DNA of 64,000 nucleotides from contig NZ_CP139965.1 in the NCBI RefSeq assembly GCF_034424375.1, positions 4,216,001 through 4,280,000 on the forward strand, read 5' to 3'. The translations under genes and the position numbers were made by a program. Each line of letters starts with the position of its first letter. Position 1 is the first letter of the stretch. Under the pieces are notes generated by a model. That model worked only from the letters and a program-made list of their open reading frames with translations. It was not told the origin of the DNA and did no database searches. This stretch comes from Paraburkholderia kururiensis. GTDB taxonomy: Bacteria; Pseudomonadota; Gammaproteobacteria; Burkholderiales; Burkholderiaceae. This document shows positions 36,268 to 46,833 of the stretch, piece after piece.

Positions 36268-37083
36268 ATGAGAAAGAACCGGACCAGCGTTATCGCATCG
36301 GGCGCATCGGCCATCGCGTTGCTCGTCGGGACAGCGGGCTGCGCACAGAATCCTGCCGCGCCGCAGAACGAAGCCAGGGCAACATCGCGTCTCGATGAGA
36401 TTCTTGCGCGCGGCACGCTTCGCGCCTGCACCACCGGCGACTACAAACCCTATTCGTACTACCGGCCGGACGGCCAGTTCGAAGGCATCGACATCGACAT
36501 GACGCAGTCGCTTGCGAAGTCGCTCGGTGTGAAGGCGGAGTTCGTGAAGACGACGTGGTCGAACCTGATGAACGACTTCGTCGCGAAGTGCGACATAGGT
36601 GTGGGCGGCGTATCGACGACGCTGGAAAGACAGAAGCGGGCGTTCTTCACGGAGGCTTATCAGATCGACGGCAAAGCGCCTATCGCGCGATGCAGCGACG
36701 TGAGCCGGTATCAAACCGTGGAGCAGATCGATCGGCCCTCGACGCGCGTCATCGTCAATCCGGGCGGCACGAACGAGCGTTTCGCGAAGCAGTTCTTCCC
36801 GCACGCGAATCTCACGGTGTATCCGGACAACGTCACGATCTTCAAGCAGATTCTGGCAGGCAAGGCGGATGTGATGGTGACCGATGCCTCCGAAACGCTG
36901 TTGCAGCAGAAGCTGAACCCCGGCCTGTGCTCCATTCACCCGGACAAGCCGTTCCAGTACGGCGAGAAGGCATGGCTCCTGCCGCGCGGCGATGTGGTGT
37001 TCCAGCAGTACGTCAATCAATGGCTGCATCTGTTGCGCGCCACGGGCGAATATCAGTCAATCTCCGACAAGTGGCTAAAGTAA
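36268..37083 (+). CDS. periplasmic cyclohexadienyl dehydratase (PheC)-like / amino-acid-binding lipoprotein
   Basis: A 271-residue type II solute-binding-fold protein with a signal peptide ending in a lipobox (L-V-G-T-A-G-C, Cys about 25). The sequence L-D-E-I-L-A-R-G-T-L-R and C-T-T-G-D-Y-K-P-Y-S-Y, then G-G-V-S-T-T-L-E-R-Q-K-R-A-F-F-T-E, is close to PheC, which turns arogenate/prephenate into phenylalanine/phenylpyruvate in the periplasm. A plain amino-acid-binding protein is the alternative, but no transporter genes are adjacent. GAGGAGAG precedes ATG 36268. Confidence 0.8.
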   Translation: MRKNRTSVIASGASAIALLVGTAGCAQNPAAPQNEARATSRLDEILARGTLRACTTGDYKPYSYYRPDGQFEGIDIDMTQSLAKSLGVKAEFVKTTWSNLMNDFVAKCDIGVGGVSTTLERQKRAFFTEAYQIDGKAPIARCSDVSRYQTVEQIDRPSTRVIVNPGGTNERFAKQFFPHANLTVYPDNVTIFKQILAGKADVMVTDASETLLQQKLNPGLCSIHPDKPFQYGEKAWLLPRGDVVFQQYVNQWLHLLRATGEYQSISDKWLK

Positions 37084-37215
37084 CCGTAAGGGCGCCCGGG
37101 CTCGTGCCTTTCCGACCGCTTTTTACGACGCATCGCACGCAATCATTGCCATATGCATGGCGCGCGATGCGGCCTGAATGCGAGTGTTTCTGAGTCACGG
37201 AAAAGGATATAAAAA

Positions 37216-37281
37216 ATGACGGTAAATTTGACCGAAAAACATCATAAGGATGGCAAAAAAATCGCGGAGAGCCTTATCTGA
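37216..37281 (+). CDS. candidate 21-residue peptide
   Basis: ATG 37216 opens MTVNLTEKHHKDGKKIAESLI, ending in TGA, preceded by AAAAGGATATAAAAA. It is Lys/His-rich and in an AT-rich patch. The evidence is only the ribosome site and clean frame; it could be chance. Confidence 0.25.
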   Translation: MTVNLTEKHHKDGKKIAESLI

Positions 37282-37315
37282 CGGGCGTTACAACCTGAAA
37301 CACTTTGTTACCGCG

Positions 37316-37498
37316 CTACTGGGTTAATTCGCCCACAATGCCCTTCAACGCTTTAACGGTTTCAACACGGATGTGGCCAGGTGTGAGTGTGAGCGGACAC
37401 GATTCATCGGCCGGTCGGCGCAAGCCGAAGCCCTTCACAGGGGCATCCTTGCTGGAGCCGTGACACGGCCTGGCGGCCATCACGAGCGGCTCCTTCAT
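37316..37498 (-). CDS. candidate 60-residue protein
   Basis: ATG 37498 is preceded by GAGGAG at ideal spacing (four bases). The product (MKEPLVMAARPCHGSSKDAP...) is basic with two cysteines and no membrane segment. It lies 108 bases downstream of the acyl-CoA synthetase gene on the same strand, so it could be read from that transcript. No family is recognised. The opposite strand may carry an sRNA through the same sequence. Confidence 0.45.
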   Translation of the reverse strand: MKEPLVMAARPCHGSSKDAPVKGFGLRRPADESCPLTLTPGHIRVETVKALKGIVGELTQ

Positions 37499-37535
37499 TG
37501 GTCTCCTCGCGCTAACCCCGTAGCGTGTGGTTTTT

Positions 37536-37562
37536 AGCGGGCTCCAGGCCCGCTTTTTTTTT
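37536..37562 (+). terminator. plus-strand intrinsic terminator
   Basis: AGCGGGC (37536-37542), a 5-base loop, and GCCCGCT (37548-37554) run directly into nine T residues. There is no comparable T-tract on the minus strand, so it ends a plus-strand transcript. Confidence 0.85.
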
Positions 37563-37606
37563 GCCTTTTTTCGGGCTCCCGAACGTCTCCCTTCGCCCGG
37601 AAATCT

Positions 37607-39352
37607 TCACGCCGTCTTCTGCACCGTGAGATGCAGTTCGTCGATCATGCGCTCGCGCATCACGAACTTCTGGATCTTGCCCGTCACGGTCATCGGCAAT
37701 TCATCGACGAAGCGCACGTACTTCGGAATCTTGTAGTGCGCAATCTGGCCGCGGCAGAACTCCTGAATCTCTTCGGGCGTGGCCTTCTCTCCCGAGCGCA
37801 ACACGATCCACGCGCACAGCTCTTCACCATACTTCTGGTCGGGCACACCGAAGACCTGCACGGACTGGATCTTCGGATGGCGGAACAGAAACTCCTCCAC
37901 TTCGCGTGGGTAGATGTTCTCACCGCCGCGGATCACCATATCCTTCAGGCGACCCACGATGTTGCAGTAGCCTTCGGCGTCGATGGTCGCGAGGTCGCCG
38001 GTGTGCATCCACCCCTCGATGATGCTTTCCTTTGTCTTTGCGTCGTCGGCCCAGTAGCCGAGCATCACGGAATAGCCTTTCGTGCAGAGCTCGCCTGTTT
38101 CGCCGACCGGCACGATGTTGCCGAGCGGATCGACGATTTTCACTTCCAGGTGCGGTTGAATGCGACCCACCGTCGTCGTGCGCTTGTCGAGCGGATCGGT
38201 GGTGGAACTCTGGAACGACACCGGGCTCGTTTCCGTCATGCCGTACGCGATGGTGATTTCGCTCAGGTGCATCGTCGAGACCACACGTTTCATGGTCTCG
38301 ATGGGACACGGCGAACCGGCCATGATGCCGGTGCGCAGACGCGAGAGATCGAACGTCGCGAAATCGGGATGATCGAGTTCCGCGATGAACATCGTGGGCA
38401 CGCCATGCAACGCCGTGCATCGCTCTTCGGCGACGGCCGCCAGCGTAGCGCGCGGATCGAATGCTTCGCCGGGAAACACCATGTTCGCACCCACCGAAAC
38501 GCATGCGAGCACGGCCAGCACCATGCCGAAGCAGTGATAAAGCGGCACCGGAATGCAGAGGGCGTCTTGCTCGGTGAGTCGCATCGCCATCGCGATGAAG
38601 CGCGCGTTGTTCACGACGTTGCGATGCGTGAGCGTGGCGCCCTTCGGGTTGCCGGTCGTGCCGCTGGTGAACTGGATGTTGATCGGATCGTGACGGTCCA
38701 GCGTGGCGCCGATGGCATCGAGCGTTGCCTTGCCATGCTGCTCAAGCCACACCCGGCCGCGCTCAACCATGTCCGAGACGGTGAGCATGCCGGGCGTTTC
38801 GGTGTCGCACATGCGGATCACCATGCGCAGGTCCGGCAGTCGCGCGGCATGCAGGTCACCCGGCGTTGCGCTCGCCAGTTCAGGGGCAAGCTCCTGGAGC
38901 ATCTCCAGATACATCGACGTCTTGAATCGCTCGGCCGAAATGATGGCCTTGCATCCCACCTTGTTGAGCGCGTATTCGAGTTCGTGCAGCCGATACGCAG
39001 GATTGATGTTCACGAGCACGGCGCCGATGCGCGCCGTCGCGAATTGAGTGAGCAGCCATTCCACGCGGTTCGGCGACCAGATGCCGACCCGCTCGCCCTT
39101 CACGATGCCAAGCGATGCAAGCCCGGCAGCGAGCACGTCCACCTCGTCGGCGAACTCGCGCCATGTCCAGCGAATGTCTTGCTCGCGGAACACCACGGCA
39201 GGCCGGTCGGGAAAGCGTTGGACAGTGTCGAACAGGAACTGCGCGATCGTCGCCTCGCTGAGCGGAATATCGGTTGCGCCGCGCACGTACGAAAGGCCGT
39301 CTTTCGGTTCGATGCATGCGGACGCGTCGCCGCCTGCAGCTTGCGTTGCCAT
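37607..39352 (-). CDS. fatty-acyl-CoA synthetase (AMP-binding)
   Basis: A 581-residue ANL-superfamily ligase. P-loop-like I-Q-F-T-S-G-T-T-G-N-P-K-G lies in the middle, Y-G-M-T-E-T-S-P follows, then G-W-M-H-T-G-D-L-A (the Asp binds AMP ribose), G-R-L-K-D-M-V-I-R-G-G-E-N-I-Y-P-R-E at the hinge, and the catalytic Lys in T-V-T-G-K-I-Q-K-F near the C-terminus. It activates a carboxylic acid to its CoA thioester; medium- to long-chain fatty acids are most likely. ATG 39352 follows GGAGA. It is divergent from nothing and transcribed toward the small ORF at 37498. Confidence 0.9.
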   Translation of the reverse strand: MATQAAGGDASACIEPKDGLSYVRGATDIPLSEATIAQFLFDTVQRFPDRPAVVFREQDIRWTWREFADEVDVLAAGLASLGIVKGERVGIWSPNRVEWLLTQFATARIGAVLVNINPAYRLHELEYALNKVGCKAIISAERFKTSMYLEMLQELAPELASATPGDLHAARLPDLRMVIRMCDTETPGMLTVSDMVERGRVWLEQHGKATLDAIGATLDRHDPINIQFTSGTTGNPKGATLTHRNVVNNARFIAMAMRLTEQDALCIPVPLYHCFGMVLAVLACVSVGANMVFPGEAFDPRATLAAVAEERCTALHGVPTMFIAELDHPDFATFDLSRLRTGIMAGSPCPIETMKRVVSTMHLSEITIAYGMTETSPVSFQSSTTDPLDKRTTTVGRIQPHLEVKIVDPLGNIVPVGETGELCTKGYSVMLGYWADDAKTKESIIEGWMHTGDLATIDAEGYCNIVGRLKDMVIRGGENIYPREVEEFLFRHPKIQSVQVFGVPDQKYGEELCAWIVLRSGEKATPEEIQEFCRGQIAHYKIPKYVRFVDELPMTVTGKIQKFVMRERMIDELHLTVQKTA

Positions 39353-39550
39353 GGTGATGTCTCCGTGAGAGGTGGACTCTCTATTGAAATGAATTTGAAA
39401 CCGATTCTGCCACTGCTCCATGACGCCACGGCATCAAGTGTTACCCGCAGCGTGGTCGTGGTCGATGGAGGCGCTCGCATCGTTGGCGGCCATTCAGCCG
39501 CAACGGACACTCGATTTTGCTGACCTTTCCGTAAACGTCAAGAGTGGACG

Positions 39551-39578
39551 AAAAAAAAGCAGCCACGAAGGCTGCTTT
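39551..39578 (-). terminator. terminator of the atp operon
   Basis: AAAGCAGCC/GGCTGCTTT form a 9-bp stem with a 5-base loop. On the minus strand it is followed by a run of T residues (the A-run at 39551-39558). It starts 24 bases after the atpC stop. Confidence 0.92.
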
Positions 39579-39601
39579 CTTTGACCATCGTCGCCGAGCG
39601 A

Positions 39602-40027
39602 TCAGTGCTGACCGCGCAGCTTGCGCAGACGCTGGATCGCAGCGAGCTGTGCCGTCGCGTACGCGAGCTCCGCCTGGGCGGTGGCGTACTCGATGTTCGA
39701 GCCGGTGTTCTGCAGCGCCTCTTCCGCGCGCTTGCGGGCCTGCTCGGCCTTCGCCTCGTCGAGGTCCTTGCCGCGAATCGCCGTGTCGGCCAACACCGTC
39801 ACTGCGCCCGGCTGCACTTCGAGGATGCCGCCGGCGACGAACACAAACTCTTCCTCGCCGTTCTCAGCCTCGATGCGCACCGCACCCGGACGAATCCGCG
39901 TGATGAGCGGCGTGTGGCCCGGCAGAATGCCAAGCTCGCCCGCCTCGCCCGGGAGCGCGACGAATTTCGCCTGGCCCGAGAAGATCTGCTCTTCCGCGCT
40001 GACGACGTCTACCTTGATCGTTGCCAT
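39602..40027 (-). CDS. atpC: ATP synthase epsilon subunit
   Basis: A 141-residue F1 central-stalk subunit: an N-terminal beta-sandwich (I-K-V-D-V-V-S-A-E-E-Q-I-F-S-G, then G-E-L-G-I-L-P-G-H-T-P-L) and a C-terminal helical hairpin (A-K-A-E-Q-A-R-K-R-A-E-E). ATG 40027 follows AGGAG. It is the last gene of the atp operon, 172 bases after atpD, and is followed by the operon terminator. Confidence 0.97.
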   Translation of the reverse strand: MATIKVDVVSAEEQIFSGQAKFVALPGEAGELGILPGHTPLITRIRPGAVRIEAENGEEEFVFVAGGILEVQPGAVTVLADTAIRGKDLDEAKAEQARKRAEEALQNTGSNIEYATAQAELAYATAQLAAIQRLRKLRGQH

Positions 40028-40199
40028 ATGTGTCGACTCCTGCCGACGAGTGTGAGCGCTTCGCGCTCGCTCTCGTCCATGCAAAGCTGGTTGAGCGTAG
40101 GACGGGGCGCTGCGTTGTGTCCGGGTCTTCGTCGCGTTCCGCGTACGGCTGCGGCGTGACGAAAACCGGCGCGGCGCCCTGCTTCGTTACACCCGACCG

Positions 40200-41594
40200 T
40201 TACTGGATCTTCTTGGCCTTCTCGAAGGCTTCGTCGATCGTGCCGACCATGTAGAACGCCTGCTCCGGCAGGTGGTCGCACTCGCCTTCCACGATCATCT
40301 TGAAGCCGCGGATGGTTTCCTTCAGCGGCACGTACTTGCCAGGCGAGCCCGTGAACACTTCGGCAACGTGGAACGGCTGCGACAGGAAACGCTGGATCTT
40401 CCGCGCACGCGCCACCGACAGCTTGTCTTCCGGCGACAGTTCGTCCATGCCCAGAATCGCGATGATGTCGCGCAGTTCCTTGTAGCGCTGCAGCGTTTGC
40501 TGCACGCCGCGCGTGATCGTGTAGTGCTCTTCGCCGATCACGTTCGGGTCGATCTGACGCGAGGTCGAATCGAGCGGGTCCACGGCGGGGTAGATACCGA
40601 GCGACGCGATGTCACGCGAAAGCACGACCGTTGCGTCCAGGTGGCCGAAGGTCGTAGCAGGCGACGGGTCGGTCAAGTCGTCCGCAGGCACGTACACGGC
40701 TTGCACCGAGGTAATCGAGCCCGTCTTGGTCGACGTGATGCGCTCCTGCAGCTTGCCCATTTCTTCAGCCAGCGTCGGCTGATAGCCCACCGCCGACGGC
40801 ATCCGGCCCAGCAGTGCCGACACTTCCGTACCGGCCAGCGTGAAACGGTAGATGTTGTCGACGAAGAACAGCACGTCGCGGCCTTCGTCGCGGAAGTGCT
40901 CGGCCATCGTCAGACCGGTCAGCGCCACGCGCAGGCGGTTGCCCGGCGGCTCGTTCATCTGGCCGTACACCAGCGCAACCTTGTCCAGAACGTTGGAGTC
41001 CTTCATTTCGTGGTAGAAGTCGTTCCCTTCACGGGTACGCTCGCCCACGCCCGCGAACACGGAGTAACCGCCGTGCTCCTTCGCGATGTTGTTGATGAGC
41101 TCCATCATGTTGACGGTCTTGCCCACGCCGGCACCACCGAACAGACCCACCTTGCCGCCCTTCGCGAACGGGCAGATCAGGTCGATAACCTTGATGCCGG
41201 TTTCGAGCAGTTCCGTGGAGGGCGCCAGTTCGTCGAACGCCGGAGCCTTCTGGTGGATCGAGCGCTTGTGTTCGCTTTCGATCGGACCGGCTTCGTCGAT
41301 CGGACGGCCAAGCACGTCCATGATGCGGCCGAGCGTCGGCTTGCCGACCGGCACCGAGATCGGGTTGCCGGTGTTCTTGACCATGAGGCCGCGGCGCAGA
41401 CCGTCCGATGCACCCAGACAGATCGTACGCACGACGCCGTCACCCAGCTGCTGCTGCACTTCCAGCGTCAGCTCCGTGCCTTCCAGAATGAGGGCGTCGT
41501 AGACCTTCGGCATGTGCTCACGCGGGAACTCCACGTCGATCACCGCGCCGATGCACTGTACGATCTTGCCTTCTACCAAAGCAGTTGTACTCAT
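40200..41594 (-). CDS. atpD: ATP synthase beta subunit
   Basis: A 464-residue catalytic F1 subunit. The P-loop is G-G-A-G-V-G-K-T, with V-G-E-R-T-R-E-G-N-D and the D-E-L-S-P-E-D catch-loop near the C-terminus. ATG 41594 follows AAAGGAAAAG; a longer frame upstream has no ribosome site. It lies between atpG and atpC. Confidence 0.98.
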   Translation of the reverse strand: MSTTALVEGKIVQCIGAVIDVEFPREHMPKVYDALILEGTELTLEVQQQLGDGVVRTICLGASDGLRRGLMVKNTGNPISVPVGKPTLGRIMDVLGRPIDEAGPIESEHKRSIHQKAPAFDELAPSTELLETGIKVIDLICPFAKGGKVGLFGGAGVGKTVNMMELINNIAKEHGGYSVFAGVGERTREGNDFYHEMKDSNVLDKVALVYGQMNEPPGNRLRVALTGLTMAEHFRDEGRDVLFFVDNIYRFTLAGTEVSALLGRMPSAVGYQPTLAEEMGKLQERITSTKTGSITSVQAVYVPADDLTDPSPATTFGHLDATVVLSRDIASLGIYPAVDPLDSTSRQIDPNVIGEEHYTITRGVQQTLQRYKELRDIIAILGMDELSPEDKLSVARARKIQRFLSQPFHVAEVFTGSPGKYVPLKETIRGFKMIVEGECDHLPEQAFYMVGTIDEAFEKAKKIQ

Positions 41595-41700
41595 CGCTTT
41601 TCCTTTAGATACCTGATTCTTCACTCGCGCTAGGGCGCCATCTCGAGCGCCCGGCTACGGGGACGTTTCGTCTCGCGCCTGTCTGGCCGCACCGTCGCGG

Positions 41701-42585
41701 TCAGACTGCCGCCGCGCCGCTCACGATTTCCGACAGTTCCTTCGTAATCGCGGCCTGACGGCTCTTGTTGTACGAGAGCTGCAGTTCGTTGATCACGGTC
41801 TTCGCGTTGTCCGAAGCGGCCTTCATCGCCACCATCCGCGCCGACTGTTCCGAAGCCATGTTTTCGGCCACGGCCTGGTAGACGAGCGCTTCGACGTAGC
41901 GCACCAGCAGTTCGTCCACCACGGCCTGCGGGTCCGGCTCGTAGATGTAGTCCCACGAAGTCTTCGGCGTCGTACCGTCGCCTTCCCTGCTTTCGAAGCG
42001 CTCGGCCGACAACGGCAGCAGTTGCTCGATCACCGGCTCCTGCTTCATCGTGTTGACGAAGCGCGTGTACGCGAGATACACCGCCGAGATCTTGCCTTCC
42101 GAATACTGGTCGAGCTGCACCTTCACCGCGCCGATCAGCTTTTCGAGGTGCGGCGTGTCGCCCATCTGCACGACGTTCGACACCACCTTCGCGCGGATAC
42201 GGTTCAGAAAACCGAGACCCTTGCTACCGATCGCCGTTGCCTCGATCGACTTGCCTTCGCCTTCGAGTTCCTTGAACTTGTTCAGCGTGGCACGCAGCAC
42301 GTTCGTGTTCATGCCGCCGCACAGACCCTTGTCCGTCGTGACGAGAATCACGCCCGCCGTCTTCGCCCCGGTGTTGGCCACCATGAACGGATGACGGTAC
42401 TCAGGGTTCGCGCTGCTCATGTGCGCAGCGATGTCGCGGACCTTGTCGGCATACGGGCGAGCAGCGCGCATGCGCTCCTGGGCGCGGCGCATCTTGGACG
42501 CGGCCACCATCTCCATCGCCTTCGTGATCTTGCGCGTGTTTTGCACGCTCTTGATCTTGCCGCGAATTTCCTTCATTCCAGCCAT
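41701..42585 (-). CDS. atpG: ATP synthase gamma subunit
   Basis: A 294-residue rotary shaft subunit. The N-terminal helix (M-A-G-M-K-E-I-R-G-K-I-K-S-V) and C-terminal helix (A-T-...-Y-N-K-S-R-Q-A-A-I-T-K-E-L-S-E-I-V) form the coiled coil, and T-T-D-K-G-L-C-G-G-M-N-T-N is diagnostic. AAGGAG lies before ATG 42585. Confidence 0.98.
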   Translation of the reverse strand: MAGMKEIRGKIKSVQNTRKITKAMEMVAASKMRRAQERMRAARPYADKVRDIAAHMSSANPEYRHPFMVANTGAKTAGVILVTTDKGLCGGMNTNVLRATLNKFKELEGEGKSIEATAIGSKGLGFLNRIRAKVVSNVVQMGDTPHLEKLIGAVKVQLDQYSEGKISAVYLAYTRFVNTMKQEPVIEQLLPLSAERFESREGDGTTPKTSWDYIYEPDPQAVVDELLVRYVEALVYQAVAENMASEQSARMVAMKAASDNAKTVINELQLSYNKSRQAAITKELSEIVSGAAAV

Positions 42586-42679
42586 TGCTTGCTCCTTGAT
42601 CGAAGCGCGGCGGGTGCACTTGCGTGCCGCCCGCTGCGCCTCCAGGTCCGTTTATCGTTGATGACTCGCGGACAGGGGA

Positions 42680-44221
<1,542 letters not shown>

Positions 44222-44269
44222 TATTCGCTCCTGATAATCAATTCTGTTGCGTGCCAGCGGGCATGCGCG

Positions 44270-44809
44270 TCAGGCGGTAAGAGCCGTCTGCATGCGGGCG
44301 AGCCGCGCGCGGACCGAGGTATCGAGCACTTCGTCACCGACCGTAACGCGCACGCCGCCGATCAGCGACGAATCGACTTCTACGGTAGGCTTCAGCTTGC
44401 GTTGGAACTTGCGTTCGAGGCTGGCGACCAGCAGGTTCAACGGCTCGCCCTCGAGCGGAAATGCGCTGACGATCAGCACATCGGCCGCGCCTTCACGGGC
44501 GTTCTTCAACTCTTCGAACTGCTGCGCGATTTCCGGCAACAACTGCAGCCGATGGTTGTCGACGAGCATCTGCACGAAATTCTTCGCCTGCGGGCTGTCC
44601 TTCAGCGGAGACTTCACTGCGCTGAGCAGCAGCTCGCTCACCTGCTGACGGCCAACTTTCGGGCTCGATGCGATCGACAGCACTTCGGGCAGACGCGCAA
44701 CCTGTGCCAGCTCCTCTACGAGCGTGGACCAGGCGGCGATGTCACCAGCTTCGGCCACGCCGAACAGCGCTTCCGCATACGGGCGGGCAACGGTTGCAAG
44801 TTCGGCCAT
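44270..44809 (-). CDS. atpH: ATP synthase delta subunit
   Basis: A 179-residue peripheral-stalk subunit. It begins M-A-E-L-A-T-V-A-R-P-Y-A-E-A-L-F and ends with the typical V-D-S-S-L-I-G-G-V-R-V-T-V-G-D segment. It starts two bases after the atpF stop, indicating tight translational linkage. Confidence 0.97.
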   Translation of the reverse strand: MAELATVARPYAEALFGVAEAGDIAAWSTLVEELAQVARLPEVLSIASSPKVGRQQVSELLLSAVKSPLKDSPQAKNFVQMLVDNHRLQLLPEIAQQFEELKNAREGAADVLIVSAFPLEGEPLNLLVASLERKFQRKLKPTVEVDSSLIGGVRVTVGDEVLDTSVRARLARMQTALTA

Positions 44810-44811
44810 GA

Positions 44812-45282
44812 TCAGAGCTCGGCTTTGAGTTGATTGAGCAGTTCGGCATGCGCCGTCTGGTCGATCTCGCGCTTCAGGATCTGCTCGGCGCCCTTCACGG
44901 CGAGTGCGGCCACTTCGGCGCGCAGCGCTTCGCGGGCCTTCACGACTTGCTGCTCGGCATCCGCCTTGGCCTGCGCGACGATGCGTGCGGCTTCGGCCTG
45001 TGCCTGCGCCTTGATTTCGTCGGCGACCACGACAGCGCGCTTTTCCGCTTCGGCGATACGTTGCTGACCCTCGTTGCGCGCCACAGCGAGTTCTTCGCCG
45101 ACGCGCTTGTGCGCTGCTTCGAGTTCGTGTTTGCCCTTTTCGGCGGCCGCGAGGCCGTCGGCGATCTTCTTCGAGCGCTCGTCGAGGGCGTTGATCAACG
45201 GCGGCCACACGAACTTCATCGTGAACCACGCGAGGATCAGGAACACGACCATTTGCGCAAACAAGGTTGCGTTGAGATTCAC
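44812..45282 (-). CDS. atpF: ATP synthase subunit b
   Basis: A 156-residue stator subunit: one membrane helix (about 6-26; L-F-A-Q-M-V-V-F-L-I-L-A-W-F), then a long Ala/Glu/Lys-rich coiled coil. Length and layout match the F0 b subunit. It lies between atpE and atpH. Confidence 0.97.
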   Translation of the reverse strand: MNLNATLFAQMVVFLILAWFTMKFVWPPLINALDERSKKIADGLAAAEKGKHELEAAHKRVGEELAVARNEGQQRIAEAEKRAVVVADEIKAQAQAEAARIVAQAKADAEQQVVKAREALRAEVAALAVKGAEQILKREIDQTAHAELLNQLKAEL

Positions 45283-45422
45283 GGTGTTTCCTTAAACGTT
45301 GCGTTTTTCAGGGAATTGAAACGGCGAGGCGCTCATCGATGCGAACTCGATCAGCGCCCCGGCACCCGTTCCGCCCTGCGCCTCATGCCTGTTATAGACG
45401 AGGCGCAACTTTCCGGGGAACC

Positions 45423-45692
45423 TCAGCCTGCGAGCTTCGAGAGCAGGGGGTTCGCGAACGCAAACAGCATTGCCACACCAACGCCAATCAGGAACGCCGC
45501 GTCGATCAGACCAGCCAGCAGGAACATCTTCGTCTGCAGCGGGTTCATCAGTTCAGGCTGACGTGCGCAGGCTTCGATGTACTTGCCGCCCATCAGGCCG
45601 ATACCGATACAGGCGCCGATTGCACCCAGGCCGATGATGATGCCGATACCGATGGCGGTCAGACCCTGGATGTTGGCGATGAAAGCTTGCAT
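45423..45692 (-). CDS. atpE: ATP synthase subunit c
   Basis: An 89-residue hairpin of two membrane helices joined by the polar loop A-R-Q-P-E. The ion-binding carboxylate is D64 in G-L-I-D-A-A-F; the Na+-type ligand set is absent, so it is proton-coupled. ATG 45692 follows AAGGAGTGATC. A GTG two codons upstream overlaps that site and is less likely. Confidence 0.97.
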   Translation of the reverse strand: MQAFIANIQGLTAIGIGIIIGLGAIGACIGIGLMGGKYIEACARQPELMNPLQTKMFLLAGLIDAAFLIGVGVAMLFAFANPLLSKLAG

Positions 45693-45769
45693 GATCACTC
45701 CTTGTTGAAAGTTCTTGGGAACTGGGATTTGGAAATTAACTGAAACTCAAAGCGGTTCTGACGCGCGCG

Positions 45770-46621
45770 TTAGTGCGAGTCGTGTGCCTGGCCGATGTAC
45801 ACCAGCGTCAGCATCATGAAAATGAACGCCTGCAGCAGCACGATCAGAATGTGGAAGATGGCCCACACGCTGCCGGCGATCACGTGGCCGATGAAGCCAA
45901 GCACCGTCGTGTCCGCGCCGAAGGTCCAGATGCTGCCGAGCAGGGCAATCAGCAGGAACAGCAGCTCACCCGCGTACATGTTGCCGAACAGCCGCATGCC
46001 GAGCGAAACCGTCTTCGCGACGAACTCGATGATGTTCAGTGCAAGGTTCGGAATCCACAGCAGCGGATGCGAGCCGAACGGAGCGGAGACGAGTTCGTGG
46101 ATGAAGCCGCCGGCGCCCTTGATCTTGAGGTTGTAATAGATCATCAGCACGAACACGCCGAGTGCGATGCCGATGGTGCCGTTCAGGTCGGCGGTCGGCA
46201 CGATGCGGTGGTGCGTGATGACGTCCGACAAGCCCAGCCAGCCGATCACGCGGCCCGGCAGGTCGACGGGAATGAAGTCGAGGGAGTTCATGAGCGCGAC
46301 CCAGACGAACACGGTCAGCGCGAGCGGTGCGATGAATTTGCGATTGCCGTGGATCATCGCCTTCGATTGATCCTCGACCATTTCAACCAGCATTTCGACG
46401 GCGCACTGGAAGCGGCCCGGAACGCCGGACGTCGCCTTGCGTGCGGCAAGACGCAGGATCAGGATCGTGACGAGGCCGCACAGAATGGACCAGAACAGCG
46501 TGTCCAGATTCCAGACGTGAAGGTCGACGATCGACGTCTGGTGCGAGGTGGAAAAGTTCTGCAAGTGGTGCGCAATGTACTCGGACGGATCCAGAGCGCG
46601 CGTGCCTTCGCTAGCTGCCAT
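45770..46621 (-). CDS. atpB: ATP synthase subunit a
   Basis: A 283-residue membrane subunit forming the proton half-channels. The essential arginine is in S-L-G-M-R-L-F-G-N-M-Y-A-G-E. Five or six membrane helices are visible. ATG 46621 is used; only a weak GGTGG precedes it, so translation may be modest or coupled to the upstream gene. Confidence 0.97.
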   Translation of the reverse strand: MAASEGTRALDPSEYIAHHLQNFSTSHQTSIVDLHVWNLDTLFWSILCGLVTILILRLAARKATSGVPGRFQCAVEMLVEMVEDQSKAMIHGNRKFIAPLALTVFVWVALMNSLDFIPVDLPGRVIGWLGLSDVITHHRIVPTADLNGTIGIALGVFVLMIYYNLKIKGAGGFIHELVSAPFGSHPLLWIPNLALNIIEFVAKTVSLGMRLFGNMYAGELLFLLIALLGSIWTFGADTTVLGFIGHVIAGSVWAIFHILIVLLQAFIFMMLTLVYIGQAHDSH

Positions 46622-46833
46622 ATTATTAACGCCACCCAAATTGTCGAAAATCGTTTTCCAGCCGCTTCCGCCAGTCCATACATGACGAAAGCGCGCCGCC
46701 GCGGACCGTGGGGATCATGTCCACCGCCGGCCGGCCCGCGCTCCTCATGGCCGCCGCAAGCTGAGGCGCCGGCCCGTTGTCTCTTCTGCTGCGCATCGCG
46801 TCGCGGCCATTCGCGCCACGCTGCGCTTCGCGC

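Larger units (their letters stand above)
37084..37606. other. AT-rich intergenic region with small-ORF/sRNA candidates
   Basis: About 520 bases. A notably AT-rich patch (37196-37270) includes TATAAAAAA and a 21-codon ORF (37216-37281). A minus-strand 60-codon ORF (37316-37498) has a strong ribosome site. A strong plus-strand terminator (37536-37562) is about 450 bases beyond the nearest plus-strand gene, suggesting an additional plus-strand transcript. Confidence 0.6.
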
